Shown here: in pieces, positions 29,154 through 38,846 of the stretch
Layout: each line of letters opens with the position of its first letter
Position numbering within the stretch: position 1 is the first letter of the stretch
Assembly (NCBI GenBank): GCA_964291475.2
Contig: OZ220062.1
Coordinates: forward strand, 1-64,000
Direction: 5' to 3'
Length of the DNA stretch: 64,000 nucleotides
DNA from: DAOUKH01 sp964291475
Lineage (GTDB): Bacteria; Chloroflexota; Dehalococcoidia; SHYB01
Position numbers and translations under genes: made by a program
Notes under the pieces: generated by a model
Seen by the model: the letters and a program-made list of their open reading frames with translations, nothing else
Database searches by the model: none
What the model was told of the DNA's origin: nothing

Positions 29154-30473
29154 TCAGGACGCCTGGGCGATCTCGGCCCGCAGGAGCTGCAGGGCGGTAT
29201 CGAGCTGCACGTCGGGGCCGTCGCCGGGTCGCACGATGACGTCGGGGGTGATGCCGATGCTGCCGATCTGCTGTCCCGTCGGGGTGTACCAACGGGCGAT
29301 GGTGACGAAGACGCCGGAGCCGTCGCTGAGCTCGATGGGCAGGTTGACCACGCCCTTGCCGAAGGTGTGGAGGCCGACGACCTTGGCGCGGCCCCGGGAC
29401 TGGAGCGCGCCGGCGGCGACCTCGCTGCCGCTGGCGCTGCCGCCGTTGACGAGGACGACCATGGGGGTGTCGACGGCGAGGCCGCCCTCGCGGACCTCGT
29501 GGTCGGTGCGGTCGCCGTCGGCGTTGATTTCGTACATAACGAGGCCGTCGTCGAAGAACTCGCTGACGATGTTGACGACGGAGTCGATGACGCCGCCGGG
29601 GTTGTTGCGGAGGTCGAGGATGATGCCTTCCGTCTCCTGTTGGTCCAGGTCTGCGAGGACGCCTTCGAACTGCTCGTCGCTGGGGCTGGTGAAGTGGGAG
29701 AGGCGGATGCGGGCGATGCCGTCGAGGTCGTAGACCTCCACGGTGCGGCGCTCGATGGTGTCGCGCTCGATTTCGACCAGGACCGGCTCGTCCACGCCGG
29801 GGCGGCGGATGGTGATCATGGCGATGGATCCCTTGGGGCCGCGGACGAGGTCGATGGCGTCTCGGAGGGAGAGGCCGGCGAGGGGGGCGCCGTCGACCTC
29901 GACGAGGACGTCGCCGGCGAGGACGCCGGCCCGCTCCGCCGGCGAATCGGGCAGGGGCGAGACGATGGTGGGGAAGCCGTCGACCATGGTGACCTCGGCG
30001 CCGATGCCGGAGAAGGCGCCCGTGATGAGCTCGCCGGTGACGTGGCCGTACTCGCGGGGGGCGTGGTAGCCGGTGAAGGGGTCGTCGAGGGCGGCGATCA
30101 TGCTGATGAGGGCGCGCTCGTTGAGGACTTCGAGATCGACCTCTTCGCGAGAGAAGTAGCTCTCTTCGAGGGACTCGTAGACGGCGAGGAGGCCGTCCAT
30201 GCCCTCGATCTCCATCGTGGAGAGGATGATGCGGGGGTCGAAGCCTTCGGAGGAGACACCGAGGCCGTCGAGGAGGCCGGTGACGGCGCCCTCGTTGAGC
30301 GCGGTGAGGTCGAGGTTGTCACCGTCGACGTGATGCTCTTCGAGGACTTCGAAAACCTCGATGGTCTTGGCCATGTCGCGCTCGGCCTGGCTGGGACCAA
30401 ACAGCGAGCAGGCCGTCGCGGTCAACGCGGCGGCCAAGACGACGGTCAGCAGTGTGAGACGCCGAATGCTCAT
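29154..30473 (-). CDS. S41 C-terminal-processing peptidase, lipoprotein
   Basis: 439 residues. A lipoprotein signal ends with the lipobox LTATAC (Cys22), so the enzyme is anchored outside the membrane. A PDZ domain follows (GIGAEVTMVDGFPTIVSPLP, AGVLAGDVLVEVDGAPL), then the S41 core: LRNNPGGVIDSVV, the catalytic Ser in NGGSASGSEVAAGAL and the Lys in HTFGKGVVN. CtpA-type proteases trim or degrade exported proteins. It is co-transcribed with smpB. Confidence 0.93.
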   Translation of the reverse strand: MSIRRLTLLTVVLAAALTATACSLFGPSQAERDMAKTIEVFEVLEEHHVDGDNLDLTALNEGAVTGLLDGLGVSSEGFDPRIILSTMEIEGMDGLLAVYESLEESYFSREEVDLEVLNERALISMIAALDDPFTGYHAPREYGHVTGELITGAFSGIGAEVTMVDGFPTIVSPLPDSPAERAGVLAGDVLVEVDGAPLAGLSLRDAIDLVRGPKGSIAMITIRRPGVDEPVLVEIERDTIERRTVEVYDLDGIARIRLSHFTSPSDEQFEGVLADLDQQETEGIILDLRNNPGGVIDSVVNIVSEFFDDGLVMYEINADGDRTDHEVREGGLAVDTPMVVLVNGGSASGSEVAAGALQSRGRAKVVGLHTFGKGVVNLPIELSDGSGVFVTIARWYTPTGQQIGSIGITPDVIVRPGDGPDVQLDTALQLLRAEIAQAS

Positions 30474-30979
30474 GGGGCACCTAGGGAAATGGGACGGGGG
30501 ACACGGTCATTATACGCCGCGTCACCGCATTTCAGCCTTCGGAGCGCCGCGTTTCGGCGTTTCGCATAGCTTTGCGCCCTGGAGGCTTCGCGCTGTGTCC
30601 GGCAGGTGTGACATCGGGGTCTGGCCCGTGTGTTAGGGGGGTGGCTATGATGGCGCGGCTCAGGTGGAGCCAAAGGGAGCGGAGGGTGACCCGCGGGCGC
30701 CTGCGCAGTCTCCGCCAGAATGGGGAAGAAGTTCGGGGACCGTTCCCCAGAGGAGACGTGTGCGTAACTGGACTGGGGGCGCGAGGGAGGCGAACTTGGT
30801 AACCCTTGGTGGTGATCAGAGGGCCCCTCATCTCAATCTTCTCCCGGGGGAGAAGAGGCAAGACCCCGCCACCCATGCCGCAGCGCTCGAAGGGTTGCGC
30901 AAGGGCCTCCAGAGGGAGAGAAGTTAAAGGCTTCCCAGGAAAGAGTTGGGAGCAGGTACGGGGAACAAGGGAGTAGAGT
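30474..30979. other. Gene-free stretch with module C repeat
   Basis: Between divergent genes (S41 protease and a methyltransferase). Contains one module C copy (about 30824-30863: CCCCTCATCTCAATCTTCTC and GGGGGAGAAGAGG) and GC-rich filler with a GGAGACGTGTGCGTAAC-like word also seen near 9308. I see no gene or RNA; short frames here lack any signal. Confidence 0.6.
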
Positions 30980-31912
30980 ATGACGACGCAACCGATTAGG
31001 ACGACGCAACCGATCAGGATGATGGAGGCGGCCCCCGCCTCGATTGCCGTGGACCGCGACAGCGAACGCCTTGCCACCTTCTACGAGGAACATTCCTCGG
31101 TGGACTCGATCGTGCGGGCACTTTCGGCGGAGCGGGTCGACGTGGCCGGGTTGAGCGCCCGCGACCTGTACACGCGGGGGCTCGACTGCCAGAACCTCGG
31201 CGGCTTCGCGGTGCTGGAGCACGTGGCGGAGGTCGCCGGAGAGCACGCGCGGCTGGAGTCGTCGCACCGCGTCCTCGACCTCGGCAGCGGCTTGGGCGGA
31301 CCGGCGCGGTACCTGGCCGACCGGTTCGGCTGCGCGGTGGACGGGATCGAGCTGCTGCAACTCAGAGTCGACACGGCCCGACTGCTCTCTCAGATGACGG
31401 GAGGGACGCAGATGGGCGGCGGAGGACGGGCCTTCGACCGTGTCCGGTTCGAGCAGGGGGAGGCGACGCGCCTGCCGGCGATCGAGGCGACCTACGATCA
31501 GGCGTGGGCGCTGGACGTGACGGTCCACATCCGGGGGAAGGCGGCGCTCTTCGGTGAAATCGCCCGCGTGCTCAGGCCGGGCGGGCTGCTGGTGGTGCAC
31601 GACCAGCCGGGGCCGCTGCCCAAGGCGATGGCCCCGCTGACCCGCGGTGCGCCGTACCACGCGCCATCGCTGCCGCATCTGCTGCGCTGCGTCGAGGATG
31701 CCGGTCTGCGCGTCATCGAGTGGCGGGACACGACGGAGCTCGTGCGCGGCCAACTCGCGGAGCGATTGGCCTTCCACGAGTCGCTCCCGGCCGCGGGCGA
31801 CGGCGCGTCGCGGCGGCGCCATGAGCGCCGCATCATGAGGCTGGCGGCCTACGTCGAGGCGCTGTCCGGCGAGGGCCGGACGGGAGTGCTCATAGCGCGC
31901 AAACCGTCGTAG
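30980..31912 (+). CDS. SAM-dependent methyltransferase (glycine/sarcosine-methyltransferase-like)
   Basis: 310 residues from ATG 30980. The core has HRVLDLGSGLGGPARYLADR (motif I), VDGIELLQLRV, and EIARVLRPGGLLVVHDQPG; FYEEHSSVDSI upstream resembles small-molecule N- or C-methyltransferases acting on polar or sterol substrates. An 18-bp direct duplication at 30983-31018 repeats TTQPIR at the N-terminus; translation may really begin at the internal ATGATGGAG (MMEAAPAS). Substrate unknown. Confidence 0.85.
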   Translation: MTTQPIRTTQPIRMMEAAPASIAVDRDSERLATFYEEHSSVDSIVRALSAERVDVAGLSARDLYTRGLDCQNLGGFAVLEHVAEVAGEHARLESSHRVLDLGSGLGGPARYLADRFGCAVDGIELLQLRVDTARLLSQMTGGTQMGGGGRAFDRVRFEQGEATRLPAIEATYDQAWALDVTVHIRGKAALFGEIARVLRPGGLLVVHDQPGPLPKAMAPLTRGAPYHAPSLPHLLRCVEDAGLRVIEWRDTTELVRGQLAERLAFHESLPAAGDGASRRRHERRIMRLAAYVEALSGEGRTGVLIARKPS

Positions 31913-32004
31913 GTCGGGGCCGGCGGCGCGTTGACAGCCCGCCGGAGCAAATCTAGGCTACCCCTGCATTCGGCGGGGCCGCAGACCGCCGCGAGGAGGC
32001 GCCG

Positions 32005-33000
32005 ATGAGCGACGTCGTCGTCGGCATGACGTTCCACCCCAACGACGAGGTGCGGCGCATCATCCTCAAGGTGTCGCCACGCGTGCGGCTGGTGGACATC
32101 AGCCGCCTGTGCCGCGAGGAGGCGTCGTCGGAGGAGGCCCGCGCCAAACTCGACGAGGCCCTCGCCGACATCGAGGTGCTGTTCATGGGCGCGACGCCGG
32201 AGTCGCTGCCCGAGCGGGCGCCCAAGCTGAAGTGGGTGCAGTTCCTGGGCACCGGCGTCGACCGGCTGGAGCGCGCCGGTCTCTTCAACCAATCGTTCGT
32301 CGTGACCAACGTCACCGGCACCAACGCGCTGGCCATCGCCGAGCACTGCTTCATGTTCATGCTCAATTTCGTGAAGCGGACGAAGCCGACGCTGGCGAAC
32401 CAGGCGCGGCACGCCTATGACCGGTCGTTGCGGCCGGACTTCCTGGAAGGGAAGACGCTCGGCGTCCTGGGTCTGGGCGCGATCGGGCTGGAGACGGCGA
32501 GGCTGGGCAAGGCCTTCCGCATGAAGGTGCTGGGGATGCGGCGGAGCGTCCGCGAGCACCAACACAACGTCGGCGACCTCGACGACCTGTACCCGACCTC
32601 GATGCTCCACGTGCTGCTGGAGCGGAGCGACTTCGTGGTCGACGCGCTGCCGCTGACCGCGGAGACGACGCACATTCTCGGCGCGCCGGAGTTCAAGGTG
32701 ATGAAGCGCACCGCCTACGTCATCAACGTGGGCCGGGGGCCGCAGATCGACGAGGCGGCGCTGGTCGAGGCGCTCAAGCAGGGCGAGATCGCGGGGGCGG
32801 GGCTCGACGTCTTCGAGCAGGAGCCGCTGCCCGCCGACAGCGAGCTGTGGGATATGGAGAACGTGCTGATCTCGCCCCACGTCTCGGGCGACCTGATCGA
32901 CAACCGCGAGCGGGCGGCGCGCTTCTTCGCCGACAACCTGAGCCGGTACATCGAGGGCGGCTCGCTGCAGAACGTCATCGACCCCAGCCGCGGCTACTAG
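32005..33000 (+). CDS. D-2-hydroxyacid dehydrogenase (NAD-binding)
   Basis: 331 residues from ATG 32005 with GAGGAGG-like upstream sequence. The NAD fold GVLGLGAIGLETARL (GLGAIG, residues 156-161), the catalytic Arg in INVGRGPQIDE, the Glu in GLDVFEQEPLP and the His in ISPHVSGD are all present. The family reduces 2-keto acids or oxidises phosphoglycerate or glyoxylate; the lack of a C-terminal ACT domain excludes a standard SerA. It stands alone between repeat-rich gaps. Confidence 0.93.
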   Translation: MSDVVVGMTFHPNDEVRRIILKVSPRVRLVDISRLCREEASSEEARAKLDEALADIEVLFMGATPESLPERAPKLKWVQFLGTGVDRLERAGLFNQSFVVTNVTGTNALAIAEHCFMFMLNFVKRTKPTLANQARHAYDRSLRPDFLEGKTLGVLGLGAIGLETARLGKAFRMKVLGMRRSVREHQHNVGDLDDLYPTSMLHVLLERSDFVVDALPLTAETTHILGAPEFKVMKRTAYVINVGRGPQIDEAALVEALKQGEIAGAGLDVFEQEPLPADSELWDMENVLISPHVSGDLIDNRERAARFFADNLSRYIEGGSLQNVIDPSRGY

Positions 33001-33086
33001 GGGGCGAGTCAAGGGGCAGCGTTGGGTGCCTGGGGTGACTGGGGTGGGGAAGCCGAGCGCTGATTCAACTTTGGTGGTTGTGAGGG

Positions 33087-33360
33087 GGCCCCTCATCTCA
33101 ATCTTCTCCCGTGGGGAGAAGAGGTAGGACATCCCCCCCTTGCCGCCCCGCCGGCGCGCCCTAGTGGGCGCGTGCCCTCTCTCAAATCTCCCCCAGAGGG
33201 GGAGAGGGAAGAGGCGCTGCCGCAAGGGGTGGCGGACTTCGATGGGCCGCTCTGGGGATGGGGGAATGGGCGATTCGTGAATCGCCCCTACAGGGGAGGA
33301 GCGGCGGGTCTCGATGGCGGTTGGTGGTGATCAAGGGTTGGGCGACCACAAGGGTCGCCC
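33087..33360. repeat. Mosaic of modules C, B, A and A2
   Basis: Fills the 386-bp gap (33001-33386). Module C at 33087-33124, module B palindrome near 33188-33206, module A GGGCGATTCGTGAATCGCCC at 33268-33287 followed by CCTACAGGGG, and module A2 GGGCGACCACAAGGGTCGCCC-type hairpin at 33340-33360 followed by CTACAGGG. A and A2 share the same flank but different arms. No gene seen. Confidence 0.8.
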
Positions 33361-33386
33361 CTACAGGGAGGCCGGAGGGGAGGGCG

Positions 33387-34547
33387 CTAGGTGGGGGCGG
33401 GTTGGCGGCCGGGGCCGACGGTGCCCACGTTGTGCATGTCGCGCATTCTGAAGTAGGCGGCGACGGCCAGGACCGCGAGCAGGGCTCCCATGCCGAAGAC
33501 GGTGTAGGCCGTCGAGGTGTATTGGGCGATGACGCCGGCGATCAGGGCGCCGAGCGGGGTGATGCCGAACTCCATCATCAGGACGCTGGCCATTCGGCCC
33601 CGCATGCGCTCGTCGACGTGGGTCTGGACGAGGACGTTGTTGAACGAGAAGTAGAACATGCTGAAGGCGCCGGCGAAGAAGTTGGCGATGAAGGCGACGG
33701 CGTAGGCGGTGGAGAGTCCGAGGACCATCACGCTGACGCCGAAGAGGAGCCCGATGACGATGAGCAGCGCTCCACCGCGGCGGATGGGGCCCATGGAGGC
33801 CAGGGCAAAGCCGGCAATCAGGGAACCGATGCCCGCGGCGCTCATCAGGACGCCGAACCCGCCCTCGGCCGCGCCCAGCGTGTCCTTGGCGATCACCGGA
33901 ACCAGGGCGGTGTAGGGAAGGCCAATGGCGATGGGAAGGATTGCGAGCACGAGAAGTCCCCGCATGGTGGCGTTCCCGCGGACGTAGCTGAGCCCACCGA
34001 GGAAGTTCTGCAGCGGCGTCTCGGCGCGGGTGTCCGCGTCAGGGTCGGTACGGGTGCGGATCGCCAGCGTGGTCAGGGTGCAGGTCGCGTAGACGAAGAC
34101 GAGGATGACGTAGATCCACTCGAAGCCGAAGAAGGCCAGCAGCAGTCCGCCGACGGTCGGTCCGAGGGCGCGCGAGACGTTGAAGCCCATGGAGTTGAGC
34201 GCGATGGCGTTCATCAAGTCGCCGCGGGAGACGAGGCTTGGCACCATGGCTTGGCGGGCGGGGTTGCTAAGGGAGAACGAGGTGGCCCACGCGACGATGA
34301 GCAGGTAGATGTGCCACAGGGCGAGCGTGTCGTTGATGGCCAGGACGAGCATCGTCGCCGCGGTGCCGATGGGCGCCAACTGGGCCCCGGCGAGGACGAC
34401 CCGGCGGTCGAGCCGGTCGGCGAGCACCCCGGCGAGGGGGCTCATGATGAGGTTGGGGACGGAGCGGATGCCGAAGAGCGCCGCGACGGCGAGGACGGAG
34501 CCGTCGAGGTCTTCCAGGATGTACCAACTGAGGGCGACCATCTCCAT
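33387..34547 (-). CDS. MFS transporter (MFS_3/EntS-like), N-terminus unclear
   Basis: At least 386 residues with about 11 hydrophobic segments; motif A is visible as GVLADRLDRRVVLAG. The frame continues upstream of ATG 34547 with a convincing first helix (FRSLRYRDYRLLIYGVLGAS), but no ATG, GTG or TTG occurs in that frame before the TAA near 34727. The true start is therefore probably a GTG near 34650 in another frame joined by a one-base error, giving about 420 residues. The family exports drugs or siderophores. Confidence 0.85.
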   Translation of the reverse strand: MEMVALSWYILEDLDGSVLAVAALFGIRSVPNLIMSPLAGVLADRLDRRVVLAGAQLAPIGTAATMLVLAINDTLALWHIYLLIVAWATSFSLSNPARQAMVPSLVSRGDLMNAIALNSMGFNVSRALGPTVGGLLLAFFGFEWIYVILVFVYATCTLTTLAIRTRTDPDADTRAETPLQNFLGGLSYVRGNATMRGLLVLAILPIAIGLPYTALVPVIAKDTLGAAEGGFGVLMSAAGIGSLIAGFALASMGPIRRGGALLIVIGLLFGVSVMVLGLSTAYAVAFIANFFAGAFSMFYFSFNNVLVQTHVDERMRGRMASVLMMEFGITPLGALIAGVIAQYTSTAYTVFGMGALLAVLAVAAYFRMRDMHNVGTVGPGRQPAPT

Positions 34548-34835
34548 CCACTGACCGGCGCTGGCGCCGAGGACGCCGTAGATCAGCAGGCGGTAGTCGC
34601 GGTAGCGGAGGGAGCGGAAGGTGTCGCGGCGGAACGAAACGGGGGCGGCACGGGGCCGGTCCCGTCTGGGAGGCCGCTTGGCGGATCGCGAGGTGCTCGT
34701 TGGTTTCGGTCCCGGAGGTGCGGTGAGTTAGACGCAGCGGTACATTAGCCCGTCGGTGGGGGGCGTTCAAGCGTGGGGGTGGGCGCGGGCTTCGAGGGTG
34801 GCGGGGTCGGGCGGCATGCGGTGGTGGTCAGGGGG

Positions 34836-34961
34836 CCCCTCATCTCAATCTTCTCCCGGGGGGAGAAGAGGTAGGACCGCCCCACGGTGCCCGCCCTCAG
34901 TCCCTCCCAGAGGGAGGGAGGTTTAAGGTGGTCTCCCCCAGAGGGGGAGGTTTAAGGTGCC
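34836..34961. repeat. Mosaic of modules C, D and B
   Basis: Module C 34836-34871, module D (CCTCAGTCCCTCCCAGAGGG, about 34896-34915) with GGTTTAAGGTG tail, then a short module B (CTCCCCCAGAGGGGGAG, about 34933-34949) with the same GGTTTAAGGTG tail. The shared tail shows that B and D end with the same sequence. Followed by TGCTACAAT (ending 35001), a likely -10 for the zinc-ribbon gene. Confidence 0.75.
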
Positions 34962-35062
34962 CCATGCGGGGGACGGGTCTAGGGCGCGCCGGTGCTACAA
35001 TCGGGGTGCGGCGGCTTGACGTAAGGTTGCCGCCCCGAACGTCCGCCGCTTGGAGGCCGCGC

Positions 35063-35500
35063 TTGAACTGCCCAAGGGACGGGATGACGCTCACCGTGGT
35101 GGACCACCGCGGGATCGAGGTCGACCGGTGCGGCGAGTGCAAGGGGCTGTGGCTCGACTACGAAGAGCTGGGGATGCTCGAGGACAAGGTCTTCGACCTG
35201 GGCGACCTGAAGGGCTCGACGGTGTACAGTCCGCGGACGGTCGACCGGGCCTGCCCCCGGTGCGGGAAGGACCTGGTGGAGTTCCAGTACCACGGGAGCC
35301 GCACCGAGCTCGACATGTGCCCCGACCACCATGGGTTCTGGCTCGACGAGGGCGAGGACAAGCAGGTCCTCGACTACATGCGGGAGCGCAAGCGGGCCCT
35401 GGGGCGCATCGCCGCCGCCGAGCGGAGCTGGCATACCGCGCGCCTGGGCGGCCGCGAGTCGTTTTTCGACAAGATCAAGCGGTTCCTGGGGATGTCGTAG
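35063..35500 (+). CDS. Double zinc-ribbon (TFIIB-like zf) protein
   Basis: 145 residues if started at TTG 35063, which is preceded by TGGAGG at the right distance and begins directly with the first zinc knuckle, MNCPRDGMTLTVV. Two zf-TFIIB-like units are seen: CPRD...CGECKGLWLDYEEL and CPRCGKDL...MCPDHHGFWLDEGE, each followed by the characteristic '(G)xWLDxxE' helix start. A basic helix and FFDKIKRFLGM end the protein. The biochemical role of this common small family is unknown; it probably binds nucleic acid or protein. Confidence 0.85.
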   Translation: MNCPRDGMTLTVVDHRGIEVDRCGECKGLWLDYEELGMLEDKVFDLGDLKGSTVYSPRTVDRACPRCGKDLVEFQYHGSRTELDMCPDHHGFWLDEGEDKQVLDYMRERKRALGRIAAAERSWHTARLGGRESFFDKIKRFLGMS

Positions 35501-35530
35501 GGCGGGGAGTGGGGTGGTTAGGGGCGGCCC

Positions 35531-35892
35531 CGCCCCGGCCCTCTCTCAGTCTCCCCCAGAGGGGGAGAGGTTTGAGGTGCTCCCCCTGCGGGGGAGGGTT
35601 TTGGGTGATGCCCCACCTGCGGGAAGTGGGCGGGGCGGCTCGAAGGGACGTTGGCGGTTGTCGGGAGTGGGCGACCACAAGAGTCGCCCCTACAGGGATG
35701 GCCCCTGCCGGCGTCTCCCGCACATCATTGAGGGGTGTGCGGAGACATGGTTTACACCTGCCGCAGGCTGCGTGGAGGTTGGCGCACCCCTCCCGGCCCC
35801 CCGCCCTCACCCCAACCCTCTCCCAGCGGGAGAGGGAGAAGACCACCCCACCGGCCCGCCCTCAGTCCCTCCCGAAGGGAGGGGGGTTTAAG
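35531..35892. repeat. Mosaic of modules B, A2, E and D
   Basis: Fills the gap 35501-35930. Module B 35531-35575 with its CTCCCCCTGCGGGGGAG companion hairpin (35580-35596), module A2 GGGCGACCACAAGAGTCGCC-type hairpin (about 35669-35690) with CTACAGGG flank, module E CCCTCACCCCAACCCTCTCC with GCGGGAGAGGG (about 35806-35836), and module D (about 35859-35892). No gene seen. Confidence 0.75.
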
Positions 35893-35930
35893 GCGCTCCC
35901 TGCAGGGGAGGAGCCAGAGGGGACTGGTGG

Positions 35931-37289
35931 CTATGCGCGGGAGCGCTTGGGCTTGGGCTGCGGTGTGAAGAGGATGATGGCGGTTGAGGCGGCCGTGGCG
36001 GCGAAGAAGGCCCACAGGGCGATGTCGTAGCTGCCGGTGCGGTCGTAGATGCGGCCGGTGACGAAGGGGCCGACCACGATGCCGATCACCATGAGCGTGT
36101 TGAACATGCCGCCGATGGTGGCGAAGAAGCGCAGCCCGAAGTAGTCGGCGCGAAGCGCTGTATTCAAGTTGGCCCCGCTGCCGCCCCAGGCGACGGCGTA
36201 GACGAGCGCGAAGGCGATCAGTTGCCAGAACTCTTGCGCGGTGAACAGGATGGCCAAGGCCCCCAGCTGCACCAGGCCGAGCACGGCGGCGAGCACGTTC
36301 TTGGACACGCGGTCGGCGACCACGCCGAGAACGAGCCGGCAGGGGATCGTGGCGACGGCGAAGATGCTCAGCAGCGCCGCCGCCTCGGCGCCCGAGAACT
36401 TCTTCTCCTCGATGAGCGGTATGAAGTGAAGCGAGATGGAGGCGACGACGAACATGCGCAGCCCGAACCAGAGGACGAGCTTCCAGAAGGCCGGCGTGGC
36501 CAGGGCCTCGCGCGGCGTGAAGTCGGCGCTGGGGGCGTAGGGCTCGCGCGCCTGCCCCTCGGGGAGCGGCTCTCCGTCGGGTACCTCGCCCATGTCCTGA
36601 GGCTTGTCGCGCATGACAAAAAGCGCGACGGGAAGGCCGACGGCGAGGATCACGACGGCGGCGGCGCGCGCGGCGATTCGCCAGTCGAACTCGTCGATGA
36701 AGAACTGGAGGAGCGAGACGAAGAGGCCGCCGGCGCCAAGGCCCACCGTCGCTATCGAGAGCGCGGTCGTACGGCGCCGGCGGAACCAGTGGCCTACGGC
36801 CGTGATCGCCGGCGAGAATACGCCGACGCTGACGCCCGGAGAGATCACCAGCGGAAAGACGAGGAAGACGAAGAGGAGGCTCGGCGCAAGGCTGAGGAGG
36901 AAGAAGCCCAGGGCGAAGAGGGGTATGCCCACCAACATCATGCGCCGCGAGCCGAACCGGTCGATGAGATAGCCCAGGAGGGGGCCGATGACCGCCTCGC
37001 TGCAGGTAGAGGCGGAGAAGACGAGCGCGACGGTGCCCAGGCCCACGTCGAACTCTTCGGCGAGGGGACGCATGAAGGGCGAGAAGCCGTGGATGTAGAA
37101 GCCCCCGCCGAGGGTGGTGACCAGGAGGGTGCCGCCGACCACCCACCAGCCGTAGAAGACGGGACGCCCGCGGAACGTGATCTCCGGCGGTCCGAACCGC
37201 CGCCGTCGTTGTTCCAAGCGGCGGGCCTCCTTCGAGCGCGCGGATGGTGCAGGGGGAGCGAGCCTAGCACGGGCGCCGATGGCGCTCAA
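35931..37289 (-). CDS. MFS transporter, OFA-like (tandem copy 1)
   Basis: 452 residues if started at TTG 37289, chosen because LSAIGARARLAPPAP...SKEARRLEQ aligns with the start of the neighbouring paralogue; a longer frame from ATG 37385 is less likely. Twelve transmembrane segments in two halves, motif A as YLIDRFGSRRMML and second-half VVADRVSKN. The order GRPVFYGWWVVGGTLL and GFYIHGFSPF resembles oxalate/formate- and monocarboxylate-type MFS carriers. Tandem with a close paralogue. Substrate probably a carboxylic acid (inference). Confidence 0.88.
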   Translation of the reverse strand: MSAIGARARLAPPAPSARSKEARRLEQRRRRFGPPEITFRGRPVFYGWWVVGGTLLVTTLGGGFYIHGFSPFMRPLAEEFDVGLGTVALVFSASTCSEAVIGPLLGYLIDRFGSRRMMLVGIPLFALGFFLLSLAPSLLFVFLVFPLVISPGVSVGVFSPAITAVGHWFRRRRTTALSIATVGLGAGGLFVSLLQFFIDEFDWRIAARAAAVVILAVGLPVALFVMRDKPQDMGEVPDGEPLPEGQAREPYAPSADFTPREALATPAFWKLVLWFGLRMFVVASISLHFIPLIEEKKFSGAEAAALLSIFAVATIPCRLVLGVVADRVSKNVLAAVLGLVQLGALAILFTAQEFWQLIAFALVYAVAWGGSGANLNTALRADYFGLRFFATIGGMFNTLMVIGIVVGPFVTGRIYDRTGSYDIALWAFFAATAASTAIILFTPQPKPKRSRA

Positions 37290-37403
37290 TGAGTCTGGTC
37301 CGGGAGGTTGGCCGCGGATGGACCGGGGAGTGGGAGGGCCGGAGGGCGCCCCCGCGGGAGGAGCCACCCTGCCGGCACGAGTCATGCAAGAGAGGAACGG
37401 TGG

Positions 37404-38765
37404 CTAGGGGCGGGAGCGCTTGGGCTTGGGACGCGGTGTGAGGAGGATGATCGTGGCGGAGGCCGCCGTCGCGGCGAGGAAGGCCCATATGGCGAGGGTG
37501 TAGCTACCCGTCCGGTCGTAGATGAGCCCGGTGGTAAAGGGGCCGACAATGATGCCGATGATCACCACCGTGTTGATCATGCCGCCGATGGTGGCGAAGA
37601 AGCGCAACCCGAAGTAGTCGGCCCGAAGCGCCGTGATCAAGGTGGCCCCGCCCCCGCCCCAGGCGATGGCGTAGACGAGCACGAAGGCGATGAGATGCCA
37701 GAACTCGTGCGCGTTTAACAGAATCACCAGTGCGCCGATTTGCACCAGGCCGAGCGCGGCGGCGAGCCGGTTCTTCCGGACACGGTCGGTGACCGCGCCA
37801 AGGACGAGCCGGCAGGGGATGGTGGCCACGGCGAAGATGCTCAGCAGCACCGCCGCCTGCGCGGCGGAGAAGTCCTTGGCTTCGATAAGCCGTATGAAGT
37901 GTATCGAGATGGAGGCGATGACGAACATGCGCAGCCCGAACCAGAACACGATGCCCCAGAAGCCCAGCGAGCCCAGGGCCTCGCGCGGAGTGAGGTCGCC
38001 GGCCGGCGGGACGGCGCGGGCCCCGGGCCGTTCTTCCGGGGGTGGTCCTCCGTCGGGGACTAGCCCTTCGTCCGCGGGGCGGTCGCGTACGAGGAAGAAC
38101 GCGGCGGGAAGGCCGACGGCGGCAATCACAACAGCCGCGGCACGGGCCGCGACTCGCCAATCGTACGCGTCGATGAAGTACTGGAGGAACGAGACCAGGA
38201 GGCCGCCGACACCGAAGCCAACCGTCGCAATGGAGAGGGCGACGGCCCGACGGCGATGGAACCAGTGGCTCACCGCCGTGGCGCTGGAGGCGAAGACGCC
38301 CATATTCACTCCTGGAGAGATGACGACCGCGATCGCGATGACGACGACGAGGATGCTGGGCGCGTGGCTAAGGAGAAAGAACCCGGCGGCGAAGAGAGGA
38401 ATGCCCGCCAGCATCACGCGCCGCGAGCCGAAGCGGTCGATGAGGTAGCCGACGAAGGGGCCGAGGACCGCCTCGCTGCCCGCGGCGGCGGCGAAGAAGA
38501 GCGTGGCCGTCGCTAAGCCTACGTCGAACTCCTCGGCGAGGGGTCCCAGGAAGGCCGAGAAGCCGTGGATGTAGAAACCGCCGGCGAGGGTGCTAAGCAG
38601 CGAGCCGGCGCCGACCACCCACCAGCCGTAGAAGACGGGACGCCCGTGGAACGTGATCTCCGGCGGTCCCAGCCGCCGACGCCGTTGTTCCAAGCGGCGC
38701 GCCTCCTTCGAGTGAGCGGGTGCTTCAGGGGGAGCGGGCGGACGACGAGCGCTCGTGGCGCTCAC
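37404..38765 (-). CDS. MFS transporter, OFA-like (tandem copy 2)
   Basis: 453 residues if started at GTG 38765 (VSATSARRPPAPPEAP), in register with copy 1. The two copies share long identical stretches such as SKEARRLEQRRRR, EITF.GRPVFYGWWVVG, LLSIFAVATIPCRLVLG and the end KPKRSR, so this is a recent tandem duplication. Twelve TM helices, motif A YLIDRFGSRRVML. The differences concentrate in the central loop and first-half helices, which may separate their substrates. Divergent from npdG by about 80 bp. Confidence 0.88.
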   Translation of the reverse strand: MSATSARRPPAPPEAPAHSKEARRLEQRRRRLGPPEITFHGRPVFYGWWVVGAGSLLSTLAGGFYIHGFSAFLGPLAEEFDVGLATATLFFAAAAGSEAVLGPFVGYLIDRFGSRRVMLAGIPLFAAGFFLLSHAPSILVVVIAIAVVISPGVNMGVFASSATAVSHWFHRRRAVALSIATVGFGVGGLLVSFLQYFIDAYDWRVAARAAAVVIAAVGLPAAFFLVRDRPADEGLVPDGGPPPEERPGARAVPPAGDLTPREALGSLGFWGIVFWFGLRMFVIASISIHFIRLIEAKDFSAAQAAVLLSIFAVATIPCRLVLGAVTDRVRKNRLAAALGLVQIGALVILLNAHEFWHLIAFVLVYAIAWGGGGATLITALRADYFGLRFFATIGGMINTVVIIGIIVGPFTTGLIYDRTGSYTLAIWAFLAATAASATIILLTPRPKPKRSRP

Positions 38766-38846
38766 CCTGTACAGGCTTCGATGGGTGACGGTACCATAGA
38801 CCGCGCCCGCGGCTCGCGGCAATCATCATCGCCCCGGAGGCCTCTT

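Noticed and set aside
29127..30569. 480-codon frame opposite the S41 protease
   Set aside because: Acidic repetitive antisense product; the protease has signal peptide, PDZ and catalytic residues.
33258..34748. 496-codon frame opposite the MFS gene
   Set aside because: Highly charged antisense translation without motif.
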